DNA of 64,000 bases from Marivita sp003149565 (lineage in GTDB: Bacteria; Pseudomonadota; Alphaproteobacteria; Rhodobacterales; Rhodobacteraceae). Within the stretch, counting starts at the first letter, position 1; each line of letters opens with the position of its first letter. The stretch is from the NCBI RefSeq assembly GCF_965216415.1, contig NZ_CBDCFU010000002.1. One strand, 5' to 3'. This document shows, one piece after another, positions 1 to 7,006 of the stretch. Below the pieces are notes generated by a model. That model was not told where the DNA came from and searched no databases. It saw only the letters and a list, made by a program, of their open reading frames with translations. Position numbers and translations under genes: made by a program.

Positions 1-1
1 A

Positions 2-160
2 TTGATCGCCGGAAGTATTCTGGGTTGGCTTGCGGCTGCCGCTGCGCTGATCGCTGGAGCACTCGCATCGACAGCGCTGATTGTCTTTTGCGTCACGAGT
101 ATCGGGTTTTCCGGTATAGCTCTGCTCGCAGCCTCAATCAGACCGCAGCCGAAAATCTGA
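2..160 (+). CDS. C-terminal fragment of a membrane protein (cut by window edge)
   Basis: An open frame runs from the left edge to a TGA at 158-160 and gives 52 residues. Most of it is hydrophobic (Ala/Leu/Ile-rich, enough for one or two membrane helices), followed by a short basic tail ending RPQPKI. The start lies outside the window, so the family cannot be named. The composition is that of an inner-membrane protein C-terminus. No other frame here codes convincingly on either strand. Confidence 0.5.
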   Translation: MIAGSILGWLAAAAALIAGALASTALIVFCVTSIGFSGIALLAASIRPQPKI

Positions 161-215
161 CCTCGATCGCACAACATTTAAGCACTGGCGCAGAATACTG
201 CCGAGCCTGCGGATC

Positions 216-479
216 TTACAGCAGGACGTGTATGACAAGCAGGTTCGGTATGATGAACGCCGCAGCGATACAGAACAGCTTGGCCAAGTGCGACGCCGTC
301 TGAAAAAGCTTATTCTCTTCCATGGCATCGCCATAGGCCAGCGCGGCGAAGAACAGCGCGCCAGATTGTCCGTTCTCAATCAAGCGGTTACGCTCGATTT
401 CGGCGCGGGCTTCGGCATACCGCTTATCCAGCATGCTTTGCTCTGTTTTAGCGGCAACCCGTGCTTCCATGCCTGACAT
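216..479 (-). CDS. small membrane protein, unknown function
   Basis: 87 residues. The ATG at 479 follows a strong Shine-Dalgarno (GGGAGAGGGAT on the minus strand). Residues 1-50 are charged and probably helical (AEARAEIERNRL), and residues 66-87 form one hydrophobic segment ending at the C-terminus, which suggests a tail-anchored inner-membrane protein. I do not recognise a family. It converges with the membrane-protein fragment at 2-160. The 249 bases on its other side, up to cspA, carry no further gene. Confidence 0.6.
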   Translation of the reverse strand: MSGMEARVAAKTEQSMLDKRYAEARAEIERNRLIENGQSGALFFAALAYGDAMEENKLFQTASHLAKLFCIAAAFIIPNLLVIHVLL

Positions 480-728
480 TATCCCTCTCCCTGCAGTCTG
501 AGACCGCCTAAAGGTGGTGCGCGACGCTCGCAGGACAAGGCACTTTCAAATGAAATTCAGCACCTGGCTTTTTTCTTGCGTCATTTCTGGAATCACATGA
601 GAACGTGACTTGCTAAGTTAGCAATATCGACCACTGCTCCAATCTTGGCTCAGTTACGCGATTTTGACTGACCGAGCCCGTCGTGCCGTCTTGCCCGGCG
701 GAAGATAAGACAGACAGGAGTAGAACGG

Positions 729-935
729 ATGGCCACTGGCACCGTCAAATGGTTCAACACCACAAAAGGTTACGGCTTTATTGCACCGGAAAGCGGCGGA
801 AAAGACGTGTTCGTGCACATCTCTGCAGTCGAGCGGTCTGGCCTGACTGGACTCGCGGACAATCAGAAGGTCACCTACGACCTTGAAGCTGGTCGTGATG
901 GTCGCGAAGCTGCGGTGAACCTCACGCTCGCATAA
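729..935 (+). CDS. cspA: CspA-family cold-shock protein
   Basis: 68 residues, the normal length for a single cold-shock domain. This is a five-stranded OB fold that binds single-stranded RNA/DNA and melts mRNA structure. RNP1 is KGYGFIAPE (residues 13-21) and RNP2 is VFVHI (27-31), with the usual aromatic residues W8, F9, Y15, F17, F28 and H30. A good ribosome-binding site (CAGGAG, 715-720) sits 8 bases before the ATG. The upstream region of about 250 bases could hold the long 5' leader typical of cold-shock genes, but I see no specific element there. Which Csp paralogue it is cannot be decided. Confidence 0.93.
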   Translation: MATGTVKWFNTTKGYGFIAPESGGKDVFVHISAVERSGLTGLADNQKVTYDLEAGRDGREAAVNLTLA

Positions 936-942
936 CGTGGAT

Positions 943-1173
943 TCAGGGCTGCGCCCAATCCACATTCTTGGCTTCTGAGATTGTCAGCCGACCATCAGGC
1001 CAAGGTCGGAACAAGGCACGGGCGGCCGTTTCGTCGCCCGTCAGCCAAAGTGCCAGCGCCTCCTGTCCAGGCTTGATGCTGAACCTTGGCGCTCCCGGCT
1101 CCGGGACATCCACACCTGCGCTGCCAGCCAATTCCGCAACAGGCCGAGTCACGTATAACCGCTCCCGTATCAC
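943..1173 (-). CDS. short SRAP-like protein, possibly an internally deleted remnant
   Basis: 76 residues from a GTG whose GTGA overlaps the stop of the arylesterase upstream, so translation may be coupled. The N-terminal half (VTRPVAELAG, then PRFSIKPGQEALAL) resembles the start of SRAP/YedK-HMCES proteins, which bind abasic sites through Cys2. The C-terminal half (WLTGDE, then LFRPWPDGRL) resembles their end. The roughly 100 middle residues are absent, and the catalytic MCGR start is replaced by MIRE. If related, it would be inactive as an abasic-site crosslinker. The resemblance is read by eye; it may instead be an unrelated small protein. Confidence 0.42.
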   Translation of the reverse strand: MIRERLYVTRPVAELAGSAGVDVPEPGAPRFSIKPGQEALALWLTGDETAARALFRPWPDGRLTISEAKNVDWAQP

Positions 1174-1844
1174 TCCGCCGCGCGTTTGACCAACTCGGCT
1201 ACAGCCGGACCCATTGCCTCAACAATCAAATCCACACCTTCTGCATTGGGATGGATCCCGTCCATTTGCATCACATCGCGCAGCTCGGCTGGAGTGCTCC
1301 CGACGCTGTACAGCCCTTCGAAAAAACGAGGAAAGTACATCGCGCCGTAAGCTTCCGCCAATTCCGGATACATCGCGTCGAATTCAGCTTTGTATTCTGG
1401 TCCATAGTTGCCCGGCGCTTCCATCCCGACAATCAACACCTCGAGCTCCTTATCCTCGGCAATCTGTAAAATGCCTTCGAGATTTGCACGCGACACGGAC
1501 GGGTCTAAACCACGCAAAAGGTCATTCCCTCCAAGCGCCACGATAAGCGCATCTGTCGAGGGTGACAGCGACCACTCCACACGTGACAGGCCGCCCGCTG
1601 TGGTGTCTCCGGAGACACCAGCATTCACCAGCCTCACGTCGAGGTCCTGCTCCGCAAGATAGCTGCGCATCTTCGGGACAAAGCCGTTCTGGTCGATTAA
1701 TCCATATCCCGCTGTAAGGCTGTCGCCCAACGCAATAACCTCAACCGGTTCCGCTTGGGCAGCTGTGACTGTGCAAAGGCACACAACCGCGACGCCCGCC
1801 TTGCTCAGAACCCACGACGCCCCATATGTGAATGAGTGAAACAT
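1170..1844 (-). CDS. SGNH/GDSL arylesterase, TesA-like, exported
   Basis: 224 residues. I chose the ATG at 1844 because GGAG lies 8 bases upstream; a longer TTG-initiated frame to 1871 would start inside the divergent ABC gene. A signal peptide ends at AQA (about residue 31), so the enzyme is periplasmic. SGNH blocks are all visible: GDSLTAGYG with nucleophile S42, the Gly of SGDTTAGG, GGND in block III, and DGIHPN supplying the Asp/His pair. The family hydrolyses aryl esters, short acyl esters and lysophospholipids. Divergent pairing with a YbbA/YbbP-type ABC exporter mirrors the tesA-ybbA-ybbP locus of Escherichia coli. Confidence 0.9.
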   Translation of the reverse strand: MFHSFTYGASWVLSKAGVAVVCLCTVTAAQAEPVEVIALGDSLTAGYGLIDQNGFVPKMRSYLAEQDLDVRLVNAGVSGDTTAGGLSRVEWSLSPSTDALIVALGGNDLLRGLDPSVSRANLEGILQIAEDKELEVLIVGMEAPGNYGPEYKAEFDAMYPELAEAYGAMYFPRFFEGLYSVGSTPAELRDVMQMDGIHPNAEGVDLIVEAMGPAVAELVKRAAE

Positions 1845-1862
1845 TAAAAAGCTCCGTACCCA

Positions 1863-2555
1863 ATGACCCAACCAGTCCTCGACCTCAAAGATGTCACGCT
1901 CAGCCTTAAGGGCAATGCCGGAATGGTTGAAATCCTACATGGGATCAGCCTTTCCGTTCACAAGGGCGAGACCTTGGGCCTGATCGGTCCTTCAGGGTCG
2001 GGCAAGTCCTCGTTGCTTATGGTGATGGGCGGCCTGGAGAATGCCACATCCGGCAGTGTGTTCGCTTTGGGCCAGGACTTGACCGCCATGGACGAGGACA
2101 AAATGGCCCGCTTCCGCCGCGATCACATGGGGGTGGTGTTTCAGTCGTTTCACCTGATCCCGACCATGACCGCGCTGGAAAATGTCGCCACTCCGCTGGA
2201 GTTGGCGGGCGAGAAGGATGCATATTCCCGTGCCGAAGCCGAATTAGAGTCAGTCGGGCTCGCCCATCGTGCCGATCACTACCCGGCGCAGATGTCCGGC
2301 GGGGAACAACAGCGTGTCGCGCTGGCCCGCGCGTCGGTCACGCGCCCCGAGATCCTCCTTGCAGATGAGCCGACTGGCAACCTTGATGGCGTGAACGGGC
2401 AAGCGATCATCGACCTGCTGTTTGGCCTGCGAGACCGCCACGGGGCAACGCTTGTTCTGGTGACGCACAGCCGTGAACTCGCCGCAAAATGCGACCGCGT
2501 GATCCGTCTGACCGACGGACATATCGCAGATAGCGAACTGAAGGCTGCAGAATAA
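1863..2555 (+). CDS. ABC exporter ATP-binding protein, YbbA/LolD family
   Basis: 230 residues, a single nucleotide-binding domain. Walker A is GPSGSGKSS (about 43-51), Q-loop VFQSF (about 92), signature MSGGEQQRVALARA (about 144), Walker B ILLADEPTG (about 164) and switch His in LVTHS. This matches the MacB/LolD/YbbA type that powers mechanotransmission ABC systems with an FtsX-like permease. The partner permease starts on the last base of this stop codon (TAATG), so the two are co-translated. The ATG lies only 18 bases from the divergent arylesterase start and has no clear Shine-Dalgarno, so initiation may be leaderless. Confidence 0.92.
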   Translation: MTQPVLDLKDVTLSLKGNAGMVEILHGISLSVHKGETLGLIGPSGSGKSSLLMVMGGLENATSGSVFALGQDLTAMDEDKMARFRRDHMGVVFQSFHLIPTMTALENVATPLELAGEKDAYSRAEAELESVGLAHRADHYPAQMSGGEQQRVALARASVTRPEILLADEPTGNLDGVNGQAIIDLLFGLRDRHGATLVLVTHSRELAAKCDRVIRLTDGHIADSELKAAE

Positions 2556-5083
2556 TGGCGCTGGGCACAGCGGCGCGCTTCGCCCGTCGAGAACTGCGCG
2601 GCGGTCTGAAAGGCTTTCGCATCTTTCTCGCCTGTCTCGCCTTGGGCGTGGCGGCAATTGCGGGGGTCGGATCAGTTCGGTCCGCGATCCAGTCAGGGCT
2701 CGAAGCGCAAGGTTCGATCCTGCTGGGCGGAGATGCATCGGTGGAGTTCACCTATCGCTTTGCTGAGCCTGAAGAACGCGCCTATCTTGAAAGCATCTCC
2801 ACCGGCATTTCCGAGATTACCGATTTCCGCTCGATGGTTGTGAAAGACCCTGACGGGGTCGCTGAACGAGCGCTCACACAGGTAAAATCAGTCGATGACG
2901 CCTACCCGCTGACCGGCGAGGTTATACTTGAGCCCGCTATGACGCTGGCAGAGGCGCTTGCCGGAACGCGGGACCAGCCCGGTGCGGTTATGGCACCTCT
3001 TCTTGCGGACCGATTGGGCCTTCAGCCCGGTGACAGCTTTCGCCTCGGCACACAGGATTTCACCCTGTCTGCAATCCTTATCAACGAACCTGACAGTTCG
3101 GCCTCTGGCTTCTCACTGGGTCCGCGCACTTTGGTGACAACTGACGCCCTGCGCGATGCGGGTCTTTTGCAACCCGGCACACTATACGAGACCGAATACC
3201 GTTTGGTGCTGCCCCCAAACAGCGATCTCGACTCGCTCGAAACCGCAACGGAAGAGGCGTTTCCCAGCAGCGGTCTGCGCTGGCGGGACTCAAGAAACGG
3301 CGCACCCGGCGTCGCGCGTTTCGTTGAACGACTGGGCGCTTTCCTGATCCTTGTAGGTCTGTCGGGCCTGGCTGTAGGCGGCATAGGTGTGTCTGCCGCC
3401 GTCCGCGCCTATCTGGCTCGCAAGACCAGCGTGATCGCCACACTTCGCACCCTTGGAGCCACCCGCGCGACGATCTTTCAGACCTACTTCCTCCAGATCG
3501 GCGCTCTGAGCCTCTTGGGCATCGCTATTGGCCTTGTGCTGGGCGCACTTGTTCCAATTCTGTTTGGCCCTCTTATCAGCGCCTCGCTTCCGGTGCCCGC
3601 GATTTTCACCATTCACCCGGCCCCGCTGATCGAAGCCGCGCTTTACGGTATCCTGACCGCTCTGGTATTCACCCTTTGGCCACTGGCGCGGACCGAAGAC
3701 ATCCGACCAGCGATGCTCTTTCGCGATGCACTTGATGGCGGCAAAGCGCTACCTGCGTGGCGTTACGTGATTGCGACACTTGTCTTGCTGGGTCTGTTGG
3801 TCGGTGTCGCCTCGCTCTTTTCAGGCAGCCCGTTTCTGACGCTCTGGACAGCAGGAGGTCTGATCGGCGCGCTGGTTGTGCTTGTGGTCGCAGCCATCGC
3901 CATCCGCTGGATCGCGAAACGCTCCACCAAGGCCACACGTGGCCATCCAACGTGGCGGTGGGCGCTGGCCTCGATCGGCGGCCCACGCGACGCCGCAGCC
4001 CCCGTCGTGCTGTCGCTGGGCCTCGGCCTGTCTGTTCTCGCCGCCGTTGGTCAGATCGACGGAAACCTGCGCACCGCCATCGCCCGCGACCTGCCCGACG
4101 TTGCGCCTGCATACTTCTTCGTCGATATCCAACCGAATCAGATCCAGAACTACATCGATATCCTTGAAAACGATCCTGCCGTGGACCGCATCGACACCGC
4201 ACCGATGTTGAGGGGCGTTCTGAGCGAAATCAACGGCCGTCCTGCACGCGAGGTGGCTGGCGACCATTGGGTCGTCACCGGCGACCGGGGGATAACATAT
4301 GCGGCGCAGCCTGATGCAAACACCCGCATCGTAGCTGGCGAATGGTGGGACGCCGACCATGACGGCCCTGCGGAAGTGAGCTTTGCGATCGAAGAAGCCG
4401 AAGAAATGGGCCTGTCGCTGGGCGACACACTCACCGTTAATGTGCTGGGCCGGGATATCACAGCCACGATCACCAGCTTCCGCGACGTGGACTTCTCGAC
4501 CGCCGGCATGGGCTTTGTGATGACCCTCACACCGAATGCACTGCAGGGCGCACCGCACACCTTCATCTCGACCGTATACGCCCCTGCCGAAGATGAGGCG
4601 CGCATCCTGCGCGAACTCGCCACAGCCTTCCCGAATATCACAGCGATCAGTGTCCGCGATGCCATCGACCGCGTGAGCGTCCTGCTTGAAGGGATCGGTG
4701 CAGCCGTCCGCTGGGGCGCTGCTGCCACCCTGCTCACTGGCTTCCTTGTTTTGATCGGTGCAGCCGCTGCGGGCGAAGGGGCGCGCACCTACGAGGCAGC
4801 TGTGCTGAAAACGCTGGGTGCCAGCCGCGCCCGTATCCTGCAAAGCTTTGCACTTCGATCGGCGCTTCTGGGCGGCGGTGCGGGAGTTGTTGCCTTGGCT
4901 GCGGGCATCCTGGGCAGCTGGGCCGTGATGACCTTCATCATGGACAGCAGCTTTGCCGTGGTCTGGCCGTCTGCCTTGGGCATTGTTGTCGGCGGCGTCC
5001 TGGCAACGCTAGTTGCCGGGCTGATCTTTGCCTGGCGTCCTTTGGCTGCGCGTCCCGCCCAAGTGCTCCGGGCGCGGGAATGA
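2555..5083 (+). CDS. FtsX-like ABC permease, YbbP family
   Basis: 842 residues, the usual size of YbbP-type permeases. One N-terminal helix (about 20-40) precedes a large periplasmic region. The first FtsX core has three helices at about 255-390, and a second set of helices lies at 400-480. A second periplasmic region follows, then the C-terminal FtsX core (about 715-835, including VLKTLGASRARI). It overlaps its ATPase by one base. YbbAP-type complexes are proposed to extract or release lipophilic compounds from the inner membrane. The neighbouring esterase fits that role, but the substrate cannot be read from sequence. Confidence 0.9.
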   Translation: MALGTAARFARRELRGGLKGFRIFLACLALGVAAIAGVGSVRSAIQSGLEAQGSILLGGDASVEFTYRFAEPEERAYLESISTGISEITDFRSMVVKDPDGVAERALTQVKSVDDAYPLTGEVILEPAMTLAEALAGTRDQPGAVMAPLLADRLGLQPGDSFRLGTQDFTLSAILINEPDSSASGFSLGPRTLVTTDALRDAGLLQPGTLYETEYRLVLPPNSDLDSLETATEEAFPSSGLRWRDSRNGAPGVARFVERLGAFLILVGLSGLAVGGIGVSAAVRAYLARKTSVIATLRTLGATRATIFQTYFLQIGALSLLGIAIGLVLGALVPILFGPLISASLPVPAIFTIHPAPLIEAALYGILTALVFTLWPLARTEDIRPAMLFRDALDGGKALPAWRYVIATLVLLGLLVGVASLFSGSPFLTLWTAGGLIGALVVLVVAAIAIRWIAKRSTKATRGHPTWRWALASIGGPRDAAAPVVLSLGLGLSVLAAVGQIDGNLRTAIARDLPDVAPAYFFVDIQPNQIQNYIDILENDPAVDRIDTAPMLRGVLSEINGRPAREVAGDHWVVTGDRGITYAAQPDANTRIVAGEWWDADHDGPAEVSFAIEEAEEMGLSLGDTLTVNVLGRDITATITSFRDVDFSTAGMGFVMTLTPNALQGAPHTFISTVYAPAEDEARILRELATAFPNITAISVRDAIDRVSVLLEGIGAAVRWGAAATLLTGFLVLIGAAAAGEGARTYEAAVLKTLGASRARILQSFALRSALLGGGAGVVALAAGILGSWAVMTFIMDSSFAVVWPSALGIVVGGVLATLVAGLIFAWRPLAARPAQVLRARE

Positions 5084-5181
5084 GGGGCCTCAGGCGCAGG
5101 CAAGGGCAATAAACCACCTTGCCCTGACGCCATTCCCTTGGCATGCCCCGGGCAACCCACTTTCCAGAACCGAGTCGCCCG

Positions 5182-6054
5182 ATGTCCGATAGCCTCCCGA
5201 TGACGATCCCGGCCCCGCTGACGCCGGCGCAACGTACGCAGATCATCAATCTCGTCCGCCGTGCCGCGCGCGCTGAAATCCTGCCGCGTTTCCGAACATT
5301 AAGCGCTCACGACATCGACCAGAAATCCGGTCCCATGGATGTGGTGACCGCCGCCGACAAAGAGGCGGAAAAAATGATTGCGCGGGGATTGCTGGCAATG
5401 TTCCCCAATGCCCATATCGTTGGCGAAGAAAGCGTGACGGATGAGAAAGTAGCTGGCCTCGCCGACGCTGAAATGGGCTTCACCATTGATCCCGTGGACG
5501 GCACCTGGAACTTTGCCCACGGTTTGGCCACATTTGGCGTGATCTTGTCGATGACCCGCTTTGGCGTTCCGGTGTTCGGACTGATCTACGATCCGATCAC
5601 AGACGAAGTGTTGATCGCCGACGAAACCGGGCCGGCGCAAGTAATGGCACCACGACGTCCCGCCCGCAACGTTACCGTTTCCAACGGCGGTCCGGTGGAA
5701 AGCCTCAGCGGGTTTGCTTCGGCCTACAACATTCCGGAAAACAAACGCGCCGAGTTGATCGGTCTGATGACCCGCTTCCAGCGGCTTTATTCACTGCGCT
5801 GTGCCGCGCATGAATTTCGCATGGTCGCGCAAGGGCACGTCGATTTTATCCTGTGTCCAAACCTCACACCTTGGGATCATGCAGCCGGAGCGCTGATCGT
5901 GCAGCGCGCTGGTGGCCATGTCGCCTGCCTCGACGGCTCGGAATACCGGGCTCAGATGCGAGAAGGCTATCTGCTCTGCGCGTCAGATGCAGCAACTTGG
6001 GGGCGCGTTCGGGACACAATGTCATTCCTGCTGGAAGATCAGCCCAACGGCTGA
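5182..6054 (+). CDS. inositol monophosphatase-family phosphatase
   Basis: About 290 residues from the ATG at 5182; upstream ATG 5143 and downstream ATG 5200 are also possible because none has a clear Shine-Dalgarno. The Mg2+-dependent phosphatase motifs are complete: DVVTAADKEAE, GEES, DPVDGTWNFAHG and WDHAAGALIV. These coordinate metals for hydrolysis of a phosphomonoester such as inositol-1-phosphate, histidinol phosphate or PAP. The WNF after DPVDGT is the IMPase style. I do not assign HisN because no histidine gene is nearby and the motif context differs. It ends 5 bases from the convergent gene at 6060. Confidence 0.82.
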   Translation: MSDSLPMTIPAPLTPAQRTQIINLVRRAARAEILPRFRTLSAHDIDQKSGPMDVVTAADKEAEKMIARGLLAMFPNAHIVGEESVTDEKVAGLADAEMGFTIDPVDGTWNFAHGLATFGVILSMTRFGVPVFGLIYDPITDEVLIADETGPAQVMAPRRPARNVTVSNGGPVESLSGFASAYNIPENKRAELIGLMTRFQRLYSLRCAAHEFRMVAQGHVDFILCPNLTPWDHAAGALIVQRAGGHVACLDGSEYRAQMREGYLLCASDAATWGRVRDTMSFLLEDQPNG

Positions 6055-6059
6055 ACCGC

Positions 6060-6701
6060 CTAACGCGTCAGGACAACATCAGCGCCGACATCAAGGCCCT
6101 GCTCGACTGCATCAATCAGGTAATGCGCCACGCTGGTCCGAGAAATCAGCCCGTTGCGCCATGTATTCGGATCGCGCAGGATCTTGTAGTCCTCGGTTCT
6201 GGCGCCCTTCGTCAGGATCACCGGCCGAACAATTGTCCACTCCAGTGAAGACGCCTCGATCGCGGCCTCTTGACGATCCTTATCCGCATACGGTTTCCCC
6301 AGAACAGCGCGATGACCGGTGCGCTCGACCCAGCTCATTGCAGCCTTGCTGCGGCCCGCACCAAACCCGGTCACCGCGACAAGCCGCGTCTGACCCGTCC
6401 GAGACATGGCGTCGATCAACACACGAGTGGTTTCGGAAAAGAGCGTCTCGTCCTCCCACAGCATCGCCAGCCGTTCCGTGATGCCAAGCGCATAGATCAC
6501 GGCAGACACGCCGTCCAGAGCGAGAGCCACATCCGATTCGGAGGTGGCGTCCCCTTTGAACGGCTCGACCAGATCGGTCCTTTCAAGCGTGTCTGCACTA
6601 CGCGCGAAGGCGCGGACGGACAGCCCGCGACCTACGGCCTCGTCCAAGGCGCAGCGCCCGATCCCGGACGTCGCCCCCATGATCAGAATAGGTCGAGTCA
6701 A
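6060..6701 (-). CDS. NAD(P)-binding atypical SDR protein (NmrA/BVR-B-like)
   Basis: 213 residues with an N-terminal Rossmann nucleotide loop GATSGIG (about 9-15). Next come a strand-helix pattern typical of atypical short-chain dehydrogenases, VIYALG (about 68-73), and VRPVILTKG near 160. No YxxxK catalytic pair is evident, which fits NmrA/biliverdin-reductase-B-like redox sensors or reductases rather than classical dehydrogenases. The start ATG overlaps the stop of a short upstream frame by four bases (ATGA). Substrate unknown. Confidence 0.75.
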   Translation of the reverse strand: MTRPILIMGATSGIGRCALDEAVGRGLSVRAFARSADTLERTDLVEPFKGDATSESDVALALDGVSAVIYALGITERLAMLWEDETLFSETTRVLIDAMSRTGQTRLVAVTGFGAGRSKAAMSWVERTGHRAVLGKPYADKDRQEAAIEASSLEWTIVRPVILTKGARTEDYKILRDPNTWRNGLISRTSVAHYLIDAVEQGLDVGADVVLTR

Positions 6702-6880
6702 TTCTGCAGATCCTCAAAATGTGCGGTGTAGCGCCGATGTTGCGACCGGTCATGCTTGAGCGCGAGGTTCCCGCGATAGGGCGACACTGTCACAACAGGA
6801 ATGGCTCGTTGCTCATCCGCCAAGGTCCTGCTGCTCATGCCACGCATCCGTTGTCGTAAATTCCGCAGTATATATTTCAT
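6698..6880 (-). CDS. small basic protein of unknown function, coupled to the NAD(P)-binding gene
   Basis: 60 residues from the ATG at 6880, which has GAGAG just upstream. The first 20 residues (KYILRNLRQRMRGMSSRTLAD) resemble the Arg-rich start of DUF1127-like small proteins, but the rest does not. Its stop overlaps the next gene's start as ATGA, an arrangement usually seen between real cotranscribed genes. An alternative is that it is an untranslated leader of the NAD(P)-binding gene. No homologue is recognised. Confidence 0.4.
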   Translation of the reverse strand: MKYILRNLRQRMRGMSSRTLADEQRAIPVVTVSPYRGNLALKHDRSQHRRYTAHFEDLQN

Positions 6881-6958
6881 ACTCTCGAAACATAGCGCAG
6901 CTGTATTGGTTGCAACCGCTACAACCCAATTTTCGACAACAGCCGGTGCAAACATAGT

Positions 6959-6980
6959 CGGCCGGGTAAAAACCCGGCCG
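6959..6980. terminator. strong hairpin 3' of gcvP
   Basis: A perfect 9-bp stem (CGGCCGGGT / ACCCGGCCG) closes a four-base loop (AAAA on +, TTTT on -). It starts 26 bases beyond the gcvP stop on the transcribed strand. No U-tract follows on either strand, so it is either a Rho-assisted 3' end or an RNA-stabilising hairpin rather than a classical intrinsic terminator. Confidence 0.6.
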
Positions 6981-7006
6981 GTTGCAAATTCGAAAATCTC
7001 AGGAGT

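Noticed and set aside
937..963. Hairpin at the cspA 3' end (GTGGATT/AATCCAC)
   Set aside because: It overlaps the coding end of the convergent small gene and lacks a U-tract.
5088..5145. Alternative GGCAAGG/CCTTGCC stems after the YbbP gene
   Set aside because: Two weak competing 7-bp stems with no U-tract; probably chance in G+C-rich DNA.
5182..6054. Assignment as histidinol-phosphatase HisN
   Set aside because: Only generic IMPase motifs are seen and no histidine gene is adjacent; kept at family level.
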